Below, in pieces: positions 37,631-46,335 of a stretch of 64,000 nucleotides of DNA. The notes under the pieces were generated by a model, which was not told the origin of the DNA, did no database searches, and worked only from the letters and a program-made list of their open reading frames with translations. The stretch is taken from NCBI RefSeq assembly GCF_002140975.2, contig NZ_CP147247.1, positions 868,001 to 932,000 on the forward strand, given 5' to 3'. The translations under genes were made by a program, and so were the position numbers. The stretch is from Enterococcus sp. 9E7_DIV0242 (GTDB taxonomy: Bacteria; Bacillota; Bacilli; Lactobacillales; Enterococcaceae). The first letter of the stretch is position 1. Each line of letters starts with the position of its first letter.

Positions 37631-39514
37631 TTATTTGACTACTACTAGAAAATCTTCGCCATGCAAAACATTTTCCTGTGATAAATCCAATACATCCAGA
37701 AAATCATTGCTATTTGTTACAACAATCGGTGTTTCTACAGAATAGCCTTTCCCTGTGATCAGTGCTGCATCAAATTTGACCAAAAGATCTCCTTTAGTAA
37801 TTTTATCACCTGTTTTTACAAAAGTCTCAAAACCTACGCCATTTAGTTCTACTGTATCCATACCAATATGGATCAATAGCTCGATCCCTTCTTTTGAAGT
37901 AATACCGATTGCGTGACCTGTCGGGAAGATCGTTGTGATTTCTCCATCAATTGGTGCATAGACACTACCGTCGTTTGGACGAATCGCCAAGCCTTTCCCC
38001 ATTGCACCAGAAGCGAAAACATCATCCTTTACGTCTGAAAGGGGAAGAATATCTCCACTGATTGGGCTTGCTAAAACGATTTTTTGTTCACCAAGAGTTG
38101 CTGTTCCTTTTTTCAATTCATCTTCCTTTACCTCAGCCGCATCTGCTTGTACAGGATCATCAAAGCCTAATACATATGTTAGAACAAACGCTAAAATAAT
38201 CGCAATCCCAGTTCCGATGGCTGCTGAAACAACACCAGAGGTATCATTTGTTCCAGGAGCAATAAAGCCCGGTAAGCTAAAGACACTAACTAAACCAAAT
38301 ACATAGTTCTTTGCCCCACTGAATGCCACAAAAGCGCCACCAACTGCACCACCGATACAAGCTGCAATAAATGGTTTTTTCAATGGCAAGGTTACACCGT
38401 ACACCGCTGGTTCAGTAATACCAAAAATAGAAGTCAGGGCTGCAGATAATGACAAACCTTTCAGCTTCACATCTTTACTCTTCAAGAAGACAGCCAAGGC
38501 TGCGCCACCTTGAGCCATAACTGCCGGTAAAAGCATAGGCATCATAGAGTCGATCCCACCGCCTGCTTCTGACAGATTCAGCATCATGATCGGCACAAAG
38601 CCCCAATGCATCCCGAACATAACAAACACTTGCCACAAACCACCCATAACAGCTCCGGCCAATAGCGGACTCAAACCGTAAATAGAATTGTACGCACCAC
38701 CAAGAAGATTTCCTGCTACTGTCCCGATCGGTCCAATCAAAATAAACGTCAGTGGTGTCATCACTAAGAAAACTGCCAAAGGAACAACGATGATCTGTAA
38801 AGCATTAGGAATCACCTTTTTAAAGAAACGCTCAACATATTGCATAACAAAGACTGCTAAAATAATCGGAATAACCGAAGAAGTATAACCGCTGGCACCT
38901 AAGATAACTGGAATACCAAAGAAGCTTAGCTCAGTTCCCGCCAATGCATTGATACTTGGATGAACCAACGCCATTGCCAGACAGACGGCCAAAAACTGGT
39001 TTGTATTGAATTTTTTTGCAGCAGTGAATGCAAGCAAAATAGGTAAGTAGGTAAAGATTCCATCTGCAACAGCAAACAATACCAGATATGCACCTGAATC
39101 AGCCGCTAACCAGCCCATCGTTAATGCAAGTGTCAGGAACCCCTTCAAAACCCCGGCACCGGCCATTGCACCCAAGAATGGTGTAAAAATAGAAGAAATA
39201 ATATCAATCAGCTGATTAAAAATATTGCCCTTTGGTGCATCTGATTTTTCGTCTGTTTCATTGCCTAAGCTACTTTGTGCCAATAGCTCTTTATAGACAT
39301 CACTGACATGACTGCCGATAACCACTTGATACTGCCCACCACTTTGAACGACCTGAATAACATCCGGATCATTCTTCAATTCCTCTGTTGCCGCAGCGCT
39401 TTCATCTTTCAAATTAAAGCGCAGACGTGTTGCACAGTGAACAACACTGTTGACATTTTTTTCTCCGCCGACAAGCGAAAGAACACGCTTAGCTGTTTCT
39501 TGATTTTTACTCAT
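37631..39514 (-). CDS. bglP: PTS beta-glucoside IIBCA
   Basis: A 627-aa transporter-kinase. The IIB domain (1-90) has its phosphocysteine in VVHCATRLRFNLKD. IIC (about 105-455) is membrane-embedded with ITEPAVYGVTLPLKKPFIAACIGGA. IIA (about 480-627) has the histidine motif LLIHIGMDTVELNG. Domain order and length are normal. The ATG at 39514 follows GAGGGAAAAAA; an ATG 18 bases upstream overlaps that site. Expression is gated by the RAT/terminator in its leader, which the upstream BglG protein should relieve. Confidence 0.95.
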   Translation of the reverse strand: MSKNQETAKRVLSLVGGEKNVNSVVHCATRLRFNLKDESAAATEELKNDPDVIQVVQSGGQYQVVIGSHVSDVYKELLAQSSLGNETDEKSDAPKGNIFNQLIDIISSIFTPFLGAMAGAGVLKGFLTLALTMGWLAADSGAYLVLFAVADGIFTYLPILLAFTAAKKFNTNQFLAVCLAMALVHPSINALAGTELSFFGIPVILGASGYTSSVIPIILAVFVMQYVERFFKKVIPNALQIIVVPLAVFLVMTPLTFILIGPIGTVAGNLLGGAYNSIYGLSPLLAGAVMGGLWQVFVMFGMHWGFVPIMMLNLSEAGGGIDSMMPMLLPAVMAQGGAALAVFLKSKDVKLKGLSLSAALTSIFGITEPAVYGVTLPLKKPFIAACIGGAVGGAFVAFSGAKNYVFGLVSVFSLPGFIAPGTNDTSGVVSAAIGTGIAIILAFVLTYVLGFDDPVQADAAEVKEDELKKGTATLGEQKIVLASPISGDILPLSDVKDDVFASGAMGKGLAIRPNDGSVYAPIDGEITTIFPTGHAIGITSKEGIELLIHIGMDTVELNGVGFETFVKTGDKITKGDLLVKFDAALITGKGYSVETPIVVTNSNDFLDVLDLSQENVLHGEDFLVVVK

Positions 39515-39546
39515 TTTTTTCCCTCTTTCCATTTTTATATATAAGA

Positions 39547-39638
39547 AAAACCCAAATTGAAAAAATAGCAGTACAAAACAGTGTTGTACTCACTTATCTT
39601 TTCAATCCGGGTTTAGCCTGCATTACCAGTAACAATCC
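39547..39638 (-). promoter_or_regulatory. RAT antiterminator site and terminator before bglP
   Basis: The minus strand reads GGATTGTTACTGGTAATGCA and then GGC (39638-39616), a typical ribonucleic antiterminator, overlapping the 5' arm of a terminator (AAACCCGGATTGAAAAGATAAG with the partner arm at 39547-39567, then TTTTTC). BglG binding to the RAT would block the terminator. Confidence 0.92.
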
Positions 39639-39650
39639 TATGATTGAGTG

Positions 39651-40493
39651 TTATTCATTTTTTTCGCCAACCAGCCGTTGAATATGGATGGTTAGGTATG
39701 TCTGTTCTGCTTTGCCGACAGGCTTATCATACTTTGTGATCAAATATTGATTGATACGCTGTACTGCCTGAAAGGCTTTAGGATATTTCGACTGAATCAG
39801 CTCATACAAGAACTCGTCCTCATCACCGTTCAGTTCATTCTTTAAGTATCGTTGACTAAAAAATTGTAAATGGGTGACCATTCTCTGGTAGTTCAAAGAA
39901 TCTTCATCAAAAGGTAATCCAAAGTATCTGCTGATGATCGTCAAAACGTTCCCAACAATTTCCGTTGCCGTCATTGTTTCTTCCATCGAATTATTGCCTT
40001 GCTCTGCATTTACAATATGAAAAGCGATAAATCCAGCTTCATCATCAGCAAAAGAGACTTTAAACTCTTCATTGATCAACTGAATCCCTTGTCTCGCGAT
40101 TTCAAATTCTTTTGGATAAAACTTACGTGTTTCATATTTCAATGGATTAGGTAATTCTATGCCCTCTTTTGCACGAGCAATTGCATAATGAATGTGATCC
40201 GTCAATGTCAGATAGATATTGGATGAAAGCTCTGTACCTAACTTTTCTTCAGCCAGATCAACAATTTTTTTTGCAACCTCAACTTCTTCAGAAGGTAAAT
40301 CAGAAAATACCTGCTGAAATTGAGTGGATAAAACAGAATCTTTCAGTATAAATTCTTTTTCAACAAATTCCTGTTGAATCTCATCACCGACTCTTTTCTT
40401 AAAGGCCAACCCTCGACCCATATAGACTGTCTCTTCGCCTGAGCTGTTTCGCGCCATCACTACATTGTTATTCAAAATTTTTTCAATAATCAT
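39651..40493 (-). CDS. bglG: BglG/LicT-family antiterminator
   Basis: A 280-aa RNA-binding regulator. The N-terminal CAT domain reads IIEKILNNNVVMARNSSGEETVYMGRGLAFKKRVGD. Two PRDs follow: histidines in LTDHIHYAIARA and AFHIVNAEQ (PRD1), and MVTHLQFFSQRYL and LTIHIQRLV (PRD2), which are the phosphorylation sites by which the PTS controls activity. It is the first gene of the operon, with one RAT in front of it and one between it and bglP, the standard autoregulated arrangement. Confidence 0.95.
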   Translation of the reverse strand: MIIEKILNNNVVMARNSSGEETVYMGRGLAFKKRVGDEIQQEFVEKEFILKDSVLSTQFQQVFSDLPSEEVEVAKKIVDLAEEKLGTELSSNIYLTLTDHIHYAIARAKEGIELPNPLKYETRKFYPKEFEIARQGIQLINEEFKVSFADDEAGFIAFHIVNAEQGNNSMEETMTATEIVGNVLTIISRYFGLPFDEDSLNYQRMVTHLQFFSQRYLKNELNGDEDEFLYELIQSKYPKAFQAVQRINQYLITKYDKPVGKAEQTYLTIHIQRLVGEKNE

Positions 40494-40517
40494 AATGAAC
40501 GCTCCTCACTCCAAAAT

Positions 40518-40604
40518 AAAAAAACCTAGAATCCGCCTACTGCTCCGACCAAATAAAGTCTACATAAGTTGATTCTGGTTTTGCCTGCCTAACAGTAACA
40601 ATCC
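40518..40604 (-). promoter_or_regulatory. RAT antiterminator site and terminator before bglG
   Basis: The minus strand carries GGATTGTTACTGTTAGGCAG followed by GCAAAACC (40604-40577), then a terminator pairing AACCAGAATC with GATTCTAGGTT and ending in seven T. This is the autoregulatory site of the operon. Confidence 0.92.
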
Positions 40605-40754
40605 ATTAACGTAATCAGAATACCACGTATTTTTTGAATTGACAAGCCGTAAAAACGATTTTATTGATTTTTCTGAAAACCCTGTCATAAAGAAAATAAT
40701 AACGATTGTTATAAAACTATCTACCGATGATACAAACATATGCTATATTTAAAG

Positions 40755-40808
40755 AAGGATGACAGACCTTAACTAAATCGAGCGACTTCATAGTCTGTAA
40801 TCATCCTT
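40755..40808 (+). ncRNA. Leader hairpin upstream of the 125-aa membrane protein
   Basis: AAGGATGA-CAGAC (40755-40767) pairs with GTCTG-taa-TCATCCTT (40793-40808), a stem of about 13 bp with one bulge and a 25-base loop. It lies in the probable 5' leader, 50 bp before the start codon. A terminator-like T run is absent, so translational control or mRNA stability is possible. No known riboswitch class was recognised. Confidence 0.45.
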
Positions 40809-40857
40809 TGTTGGTAATATAACACTATACGAAACAACAAATAAAGGAGGAAAAATA

Positions 40858-41235
40858 ATGATTATCACACTCATCGGAAGTACGTTACTTGGCTTAGTGG
40901 CTGCTCTTTATGCTCTACTTGCTTTAGGATTTCCACTAGGAGAATTTGCTATGGGCGGAGCAGATCGAATCATGCCCAAAAAGAAAAGAATCGCGTGTGC
41001 ACTCTCTATACCGATCCAACTTTTTGCAGCGCTTGTTCTTTTACAGGCGGGTGGTCACCTATCTATCGGTTTACCAAGTACAGTAGCTAAAAATATCTGT
41101 ATCGGCTTTGGCATCTACTTTGGATTTAACGTGTCGATGAATCTGATGTCTAAAAACAACAAGGAGCGATTTGTTATGACGCCACTCGCTGCAATAACAG
41201 CCTTTAGCCTTTTATATACAGCTTTTCAGATGTAA
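40858..41235 (+). CDS. Small four-helix membrane protein
   Basis: A 125-aa protein with four hydrophobic segments (about 3-27, 45-65, 80-95 and 107-122) joined by a basic loop (RIMPKKKRIAC). The GFPLGEFAMGGADRIMPKK stretch appears in an uncharacterised small membrane family of Firmicutes. It has an excellent AAGGAGGAAAAATA ribosome site, its own terminator and a structured leader, so it is an independently regulated gene. I cannot name a function. Confidence 0.7.
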   Translation: MIITLIGSTLLGLVAALYALLALGFPLGEFAMGGADRIMPKKKRIACALSIPIQLFAALVLLQAGGHLSIGLPSTVAKNICIGFGIYFGFNVSMNLMSKNNKERFVMTPLAAITAFSLLYTAFQM

Positions 41236-41254
41236 CATTTTTCATTATACAACC

Positions 41255-41304
41255 GTAAAAGAGGCAAGAAGGGTGCGATTACCATTATTCCTTGCCTCTT
41301 TTTT
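41255..41304. terminator. Bidirectional terminator
   Basis: AAAAGAGGCAAG / CTTGCCTCTTTTTT. It serves the membrane-protein gene and the convergent ABC permease gene. Confidence 0.85.
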
Positions 41305-41340
41305 ATATAGAGAGAAATGCTAATAAATTCTGTATAATAC

Positions 41341-43344
41341 TTATTTCTCCACAGCTCTAACAAAGCTGATGTAGGTGATCATGAAGTAAATCAGGAAAAT
41401 CGCGCTAAACATGACCAAAGCAATCAGGTAATAATAAATTCCCGGTGTGCTCAATCCTGTGTAGTACGCAAAGTTTTCACTAGCAAATACACCTGTGAAT
41501 GCGCTGATAACAGCGGCCATTACAACCGGACACAAATAATAAAGCCCCAGCTGTTTCAGTATCACGCGATTTCTTTCCCGACGATTCATCCCAAGATTTT
41601 TTAATATTTGGTATCGGTATTTGTATTTTGCCGCATCTGAAAGCTGTTGAATCGCCAAAATACTCATAGCAACGACTAAGAAGACGATGCCGACATACCC
41701 CAGAGTAAAACTGGCCCCAGTGGTCACACTATCCAGCTCAGCAATCAGACTTTCCCTTACCAAAATCGGTGTGCTGAAGGTAATCAACTGCTCACTGCTT
41801 GTTCCATATTTGATAGCCAAAAGCTTATCCTCTATATCACCATCTTGCAAATAACCGGAATTCTTTTCTAACGCCTGTTCAATCTCATACATCGAATCAC
41901 TGTCTGCATTTGCAGCAAAAATACTGAAATATGGTGTTAGTATAGCTTCACTTGCATCAGGTACGACAAGAATATAATCGGCCCCATTCATACCACTTTG
42001 ACTGAAAGGATCGGTAATAACAGCTTGACAAGAAAAGGAGTTTCCACTGATAAGAAGGTCGTGATTCTCACTATATTCAGAAAAAGTCTTTGCCAGCTTT
42101 TCTTTTCCCTGAATCAGGTACTTCCCTTCCTCCAGCTGAACGGCTTCAAATCCTGCCATCCTTCTCAATTGATTATAATCAGATAACAACATATACGTAT
42201 CATAATCAAAATAAGCACTACGGCCTTCTGAATCATAGGCTCCTTTGACGTTTTCATATAAATATGTGTTCAACTCTTTCTTCTGCGCATTTTCATAGAT
42301 ATGGTAAATATGCGTCTCTTCTATCTCACCATATTTTTCAATGATCGCCTGTTGCTCACTAAAATCAGTTGTTACATGATCCTTTAAATAAAAAATATCA
42401 ATAGCCATGAGGTTCCCATCAAACACTTCTTTTTGATAGCCTGAAAACAAGAGGACAAACATCCAGCTTAAAATAGTCGCAGCAAATAAAATCGTCAATG
42501 TTCCCATGGTAAAACGCATCGTCTTTATTTTGGAAGCTAGCTGTCTGAAAATAAAGATGCTGGCTCCCCTTTTTATCCCAGGTCCTTTCTTTTGGATATA
42601 GCTGGTCAGATAACCGGACATTCCGATGAACAAGCCATAAATTGCAACAAACAACCCTAATAACAAAGACCAAATCGTCTGAACATTCGCCTGTCCTGTA
42701 TAAACAATCAAGTGAAAAAGAACCAGATAAACGAGACTGATATAAAACAAGCTTTTGCGCTTCGTACTGCCTTCATTGTTGCTCTCCAAATACAGTAAAT
42801 CACGAATCTCCATCTTTTTAAACTTTCGATTGATGCGTAACAGTGCTAAGCCATATGCAACACTATACACTGAAATAGTTAGTAGATAAGTATAGATGTT
42901 GATGTCGACCACATAGTGATACTGCGAATCAAAAACAGCAAAAAAAATGTTGATCAATGCAATATGCAGTAAGTATCCTGGTAATATCCCCAGCAGAAAA
43001 GTCAAACCGCCCAAAAGGATATGCTCACGTTTGAACATCCTTGCAACTTGCCGTTTGTCCATTCCAATCAATAGATAGGTTCCAAACTCTTTGCTTCGTC
43101 GTTCCAGCATAAAGTTAATGATATATTTTGTCAGCCAAATAACGATCAATATAATAAAAAAGGTCGCCAATCCTACGAAAACTGCAATAGAAGTAATCTC
43201 GTTCAGCAGCGTTTTGATAGAGTCAGAAAAGATCAACCCATTGAAGGCAAACATCAAGGACGAGATGATCGTCATCGTAATAATATAGACAAGGTAATCT
43301 TTTATAGAACGTCGTGCATTTCTTAGAGACAGTTTGTTAAGCAT
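41341..43344 (-). CDS. BceB/VraG-type ABC transporter permease
   Basis: A 667-aa permease of the antimicrobial-peptide detoxification branch. There are about ten transmembrane segments: one near the N-terminus, three at about 55-165, two near 200-260, one near 290, and three at the end. A large extracellular domain lies at about 310-510, where peptide antibiotics are sensed in this family. NFMLERRSKEFGTYLLIGMDKRQVARMF is the characteristic FtsX coupling region. I chose the ATG at 43344, eight bases after GGAGG, overlapping the ATPase stop. With the neighbouring kinase and regulator it completes a Bce-type flux-sensing module. Confidence 0.9.
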   Translation of the reverse strand: MLNKLSLRNARRSIKDYLVYIITMTIISSLMFAFNGLIFSDSIKTLLNEITSIAVFVGLATFFIILIVIWLTKYIINFMLERRSKEFGTYLLIGMDKRQVARMFKREHILLGGLTFLLGILPGYLLHIALINIFFAVFDSQYHYVVDINIYTYLLTISVYSVAYGLALLRINRKFKKMEIRDLLYLESNNEGSTKRKSLFYISLVYLVLFHLIVYTGQANVQTIWSLLLGLFVAIYGLFIGMSGYLTSYIQKKGPGIKRGASIFIFRQLASKIKTMRFTMGTLTILFAATILSWMFVLLFSGYQKEVFDGNLMAIDIFYLKDHVTTDFSEQQAIIEKYGEIEETHIYHIYENAQKKELNTYLYENVKGAYDSEGRSAYFDYDTYMLLSDYNQLRRMAGFEAVQLEEGKYLIQGKEKLAKTFSEYSENHDLLISGNSFSCQAVITDPFSQSGMNGADYILVVPDASEAILTPYFSIFAANADSDSMYEIEQALEKNSGYLQDGDIEDKLLAIKYGTSSEQLITFSTPILVRESLIAELDSVTTGASFTLGYVGIVFLVVAMSILAIQQLSDAAKYKYRYQILKNLGMNRRERNRVILKQLGLYYLCPVVMAAVISAFTGVFASENFAYYTGLSTPGIYYYLIALVMFSAIFLIYFMITYISFVRAVEK

Positions 43345-44092
43345 GACCATCGCCTCCAATGACCGCCAACACATCAAGAATCACATTTAAAAATTCTCGT
43401 CTTGTCTGCTCCCCTTTGTATAGTTCTTGAAATACCTCCCCATCATTAAGAAATAAAATACGATTGCAATAGCTGGCGCTAAAAGCATCATGCGTCACCA
43501 TCAGGATGGTTGCATCCATCTCTTTGTTCATTTTTTCCATCGTTTCCAGCAGCATAGCAGAAGATTTCGAATCCAAAGCACCTGTCGGTTCATCTGCCAA
43601 AATCAGCTTTGCATCCGTGATCAATGCTCTGGCACAGGCACAACGCTGCTTTTGTCCTCCGGAAACTTCATAAGGAAATTTGTCTCTGAACTCATAAATA
43701 CCCAACTGCTTCATCATTACTTCAGCTGTATTTCGTTTCGTTTTATTTTCTTGTAAACTCAAAGCCAATGTAATGTTTTCTTCAAGAGTCAGTGTGTCCA
43801 ATAGGTTGAAATCCTGAAAAATAAACCCTAGATTTTCCTTGCGAAACTTTGCCAGTCGATCCTCATCAAACTGCGTGATGTCTTCCTTGTTAAAGAAAAT
43901 ATGACCGGCACTCACACGGTCGATCGTCGCCAGCATATTCAAAAGCGTTGTCTTTCCGCTCCCGCTGGTTCCCATGATCCCTGTAAATTCACCTTCGCTT
44001 ACAGAAAAACTCACACGATTCAACGCCTTAGTCGTACTTCCTTTGTTGCCGTAATATTTTTCTACATTATCGATTTTTATTAGTTCGTTCAT
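43337..44092 (-). CDS. BceA-type ABC transporter ATP-binding protein
   Basis: A 251-aa ATPase with Walker A GTSGSGKTT, Q loop in FIFQDFNLLD, signature VSGGQKQRCACARAL, Walker B LILADEPTGALD and H loop MVTHDAFSA. Translation starts at the ATG at 44092 after AAGGATG. The gene overlaps the permease by eight bases. It follows the sensor kinase by 91 bp, a gap that could hold the response-regulator target promoter. Confidence 0.95.
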   Translation of the reverse strand: MNELIKIDNVEKYYGNKGSTTKALNRVSFSVSEGEFTGIMGTSGSGKTTLLNMLATIDRVSAGHIFFNKEDITQFDEDRLAKFRKENLGFIFQDFNLLDTLTLEENITLALSLQENKTKRNTAEVMMKQLGIYEFRDKFPYEVSGGQKQRCACARALITDAKLILADEPTGALDSKSSAMLLETMEKMNKEMDATILMVTHDAFSASYCNRILFLNDGEVFQELYKGEQTRREFLNVILDVLAVIGGDGHA

Positions 44093-44183
44093 TTTCAGCA
44101 TCCTTCCTTTGCGAGATATCCCTTTATGGATCAAGTATATTCCTAATCAAACTTCGGAGGTATTGCTCTTGATTTCATTAAAG

Positions 44184-45194
44184 TTACAACTCTGAAAGAT
44201 AACTGTTTTTCGGAAAAGCAATCACAATTTCTGTATAGTCATTTTCAACAGAGTCTCCAGTGATCGTTACACCTAACTTGGCACATAACTTCTTACACAG
44301 GTACAAACCAAAACCAGTCGCTTTTCCACTCTCTCGACCGTTCGTTCCTGTAAAGCCTTTGTCAAAAATTCGCGGTAGTTCATGCGGTTTTATGCCAATA
44401 CCGTCATCTTTGATAACCAACTTTGTTTGATTCTTCATCGACAGTGTCGTGAAGGAAAGACTGCCGGTCCCTTGTTTTTTGTATTTGACAGCATTGACAA
44501 TCAGTTGATTGATGATAAAGGCCATCCATTTTTTATCTGTATGTACATGATCGTCACAGTTGATTGTGATGTTCATCTGATTTTGAATAAGCAGGTACTT
44601 GTTCTTTTTAATCAGCTCACTGATAATTTCCTGTAAGCTGACCTCCTTAATCAAGTAATCTTGATGGACATAGTCACTTCGAGCATAAAATAGGGCTTGA
44701 TCAACCTGATTCTCCAAATCCAGTAGATGCGTTTGAATTTTCGCTGCGGATTCCTTTGCTAATTCAGCTGTTATCAGATGCAGACTAGTCAACGGCAGCT
44801 TCACCTCGTGAATCCAGGCCTCAATGAATTCTTTGTACTCATTTTGCTCTTCTTCGAGCCGAATAATAGCTTCCATCGCAGAGGTGTTCGACTTTCTAAT
44901 AATCTCCTTGTAAAGCTCGTCCTCCCAGCGCCACGTCTTTTCCAACAGCTCATGGATCAGATATGGCTTATCCAGTTGATTCATCTGCTCCATGATCGTT
45001 TTGAAATATCGTTTTCTCTTGTAGTAATCTATCCCGTAAAAAACACTTAAAACAAGCAACCAAAATAGACCGATCAAGAGAACTGTCAATAGGGTATTCC
45101 CCACCATCAAGAGATAGAAAGTCAAGAATAGCAGACTGGAAAAATTGAGGAGTAGGACCAGTGACTTGTCCTGCAAATAATGAAAAATACTCAT
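44184..45194 (-). CDS. BceS-type intramembrane-sensing histidine kinase
   Basis: A 336-aa kinase. Two transmembrane segments (about 12-30 and 35-55) are separated by only a few residues, the hallmark of intramembrane-sensing kinases that read the state of their ABC transporter. The phosphoacceptor region is EAWIHEVKLPLTSLHLI; the ATPase domain shows FIINQLIVNAVKYKK, KDDGIGIKPHELPRIFDKGF and GFGLYLCKKL. Its ATG overlaps the regulator stop. The family senses bacitracin, nisin or similar peptides. Confidence 0.93.
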   Translation of the reverse strand: MSIFHYLQDKSLVLLLNFSSLLFLTFYLLMVGNTLLTVLLIGLFWLLVLSVFYGIDYYKRKRYFKTIMEQMNQLDKPYLIHELLEKTWRWEDELYKEIIRKSNTSAMEAIIRLEEEQNEYKEFIEAWIHEVKLPLTSLHLITAELAKESAAKIQTHLLDLENQVDQALFYARSDYVHQDYLIKEVSLQEIISELIKKNKYLLIQNQMNITINCDDHVHTDKKWMAFIINQLIVNAVKYKKQGTGSLSFTTLSMKNQTKLVIKDDGIGIKPHELPRIFDKGFTGTNGRESGKATGFGLYLCKKLCAKLGVTITGDSVENDYTEIVIAFPKNSYLSEL

Positions 45195-45853
45195 ATTTTA
45201 TAGCCCACTCCTCTTTTCGTTTGAATAAAGTCGGTCAGTCCCAGATTTTCAAGCTTGTTTCGTAGCCTTGTCATGTTGACACTTAACGCATTATCGTCAA
45301 TAAACACATCGTTATCCCAAAGATAAACAATGATATCCATTCGCGGAATCACTTCTTCTTTGCGCTGGAATAAATAATGCAACAGCTTGAATTCTGTTTT
45401 TGTCAGCTCTGCTTCTATACCGTTGAAATGAACTTTATACGTACTGATATTCAAGGTCAGTTCTTTATGTGTTAACTCAAAGGACTCATTTTTTTGGATC
45501 GTTCGTTTCAAAACTGCCTGAATCCGCGCTAAAAGTAAGGATGGGGTATAGGGCTTTGTAATAAAATCATCCCCACCCATCAAGATGCAGTCCAGCTCTG
45601 TCAGCACATTGTTGTCACTTGTTAAAAAAATCACCGGAACAGTCGATACCTGTCGCAGCTCTCGACAAATAACCTGACCATCCTGACCAGGTAAATTCAA
45701 ATCTAATAGCACCAAGTCAGGCACACACGCCGTAATTTGCGCTGTCACCTGTTCAAAAGTTTCAATGACTGACACCTCGTAAAATGCATGCTCCAGCAGC
45801 TGCCTCAACTCATTTCGTACATTCTTTTCGTCTTCTATAATTAAGATTTTCAT
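45191..45853 (-). CDS. BceR-type response regulator
   Basis: A 220-aa OmpR-family regulator: acidic pair in IIEDEKN, phosphoacceptor aspartate in LVLLDLNLPGQDG, lysine in DDFITKPYTP, and a C-terminal winged helix with LTKTEFKLLHYLF and ALSVNMTRLRNKLE. The ATG at 45853 follows GAGGGGAATT. It is the first gene of regulator-kinase-ATPase-permease. Confidence 0.95.
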   Translation of the reverse strand: MKILIIEDEKNVRNELRQLLEHAFYEVSVIETFEQVTAQITACVPDLVLLDLNLPGQDGQVICRELRQVSTVPVIFLTSDNNVLTELDCILMGGDDFITKPYTPSLLLARIQAVLKRTIQKNESFELTHKELTLNISTYKVHFNGIEAELTKTEFKLLHYLFQRKEEVIPRMDIIVYLWDNDVFIDDNALSVNMTRLRNKLENLGLTDFIQTKRGVGYKI

Positions 45854-46335
45854 AATTCCCCTCGCTTCAGTCACAGACAATCGGGAATGTTTTCATAGAA
45901 AATTTCTTCTTTTTTCCCTTCGATTTCCGTGGTCTTCTCTTCATTATAGCATGGAATAAAGTGAGAGAAGGAGACGGGTTTGACACTCTTTTCTTTAGAC
46001 TTTAAGACGTTAGGATATAGGTGATTTCATCCCTATCAATAACAACTGTTTTTATAATAATTTTTGTTTGTGAAATAGATAATAATCGTAACTGTTCATA
46101 AAACCACAGAATAACTTTAAGTTGACGAATAAAATGACAACTGGTATTATCTGTTTGAGAATGATAATACCATTCCATAATTGAGAATCAAAGAAAAGAG
46201 ACAGACATTTTCGAATGTCTGCATTATTAACTACAATACTTTGAAAGTCAAACTATTTTGCTTTAACTTATCAAAAAAGTATTTGTTAATAACACATTCA
46301 TTACTTTGATAATCAAAGTAACTAGGAGGAATTAG
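45854..46335. promoter_or_regulatory. Divergent control region with two FabT-type palindromes
   Basis: ACTTTGAT-A-ATCAAAGT (46303-46319), extended by TTA/TAA to a perfect 21-bp palindrome, lies 14 bp before the fabO ATG. A weaker copy, ACTTTGAAAGTCAAACT, lies at 46240-46256. Both match the FabT consensus of lactic acid bacteria (ANTTTGATTATCAAATT as I recall it). FabT represses fatty-acid synthesis genes when acyl-ACP is plentiful. A UUCG-loop hairpin CAGACATT / AATGTCTG (46204-46223) precedes them. No gene is present in this 482-bp region. Confidence 0.85.

Noticed and set aside
46156..46176. Fur-box-like GAGAATGATAATACC upstream of fabO
   Set aside because: Only one half resembles a Fur box and no iron gene is near; chance in AT-rich DNA.
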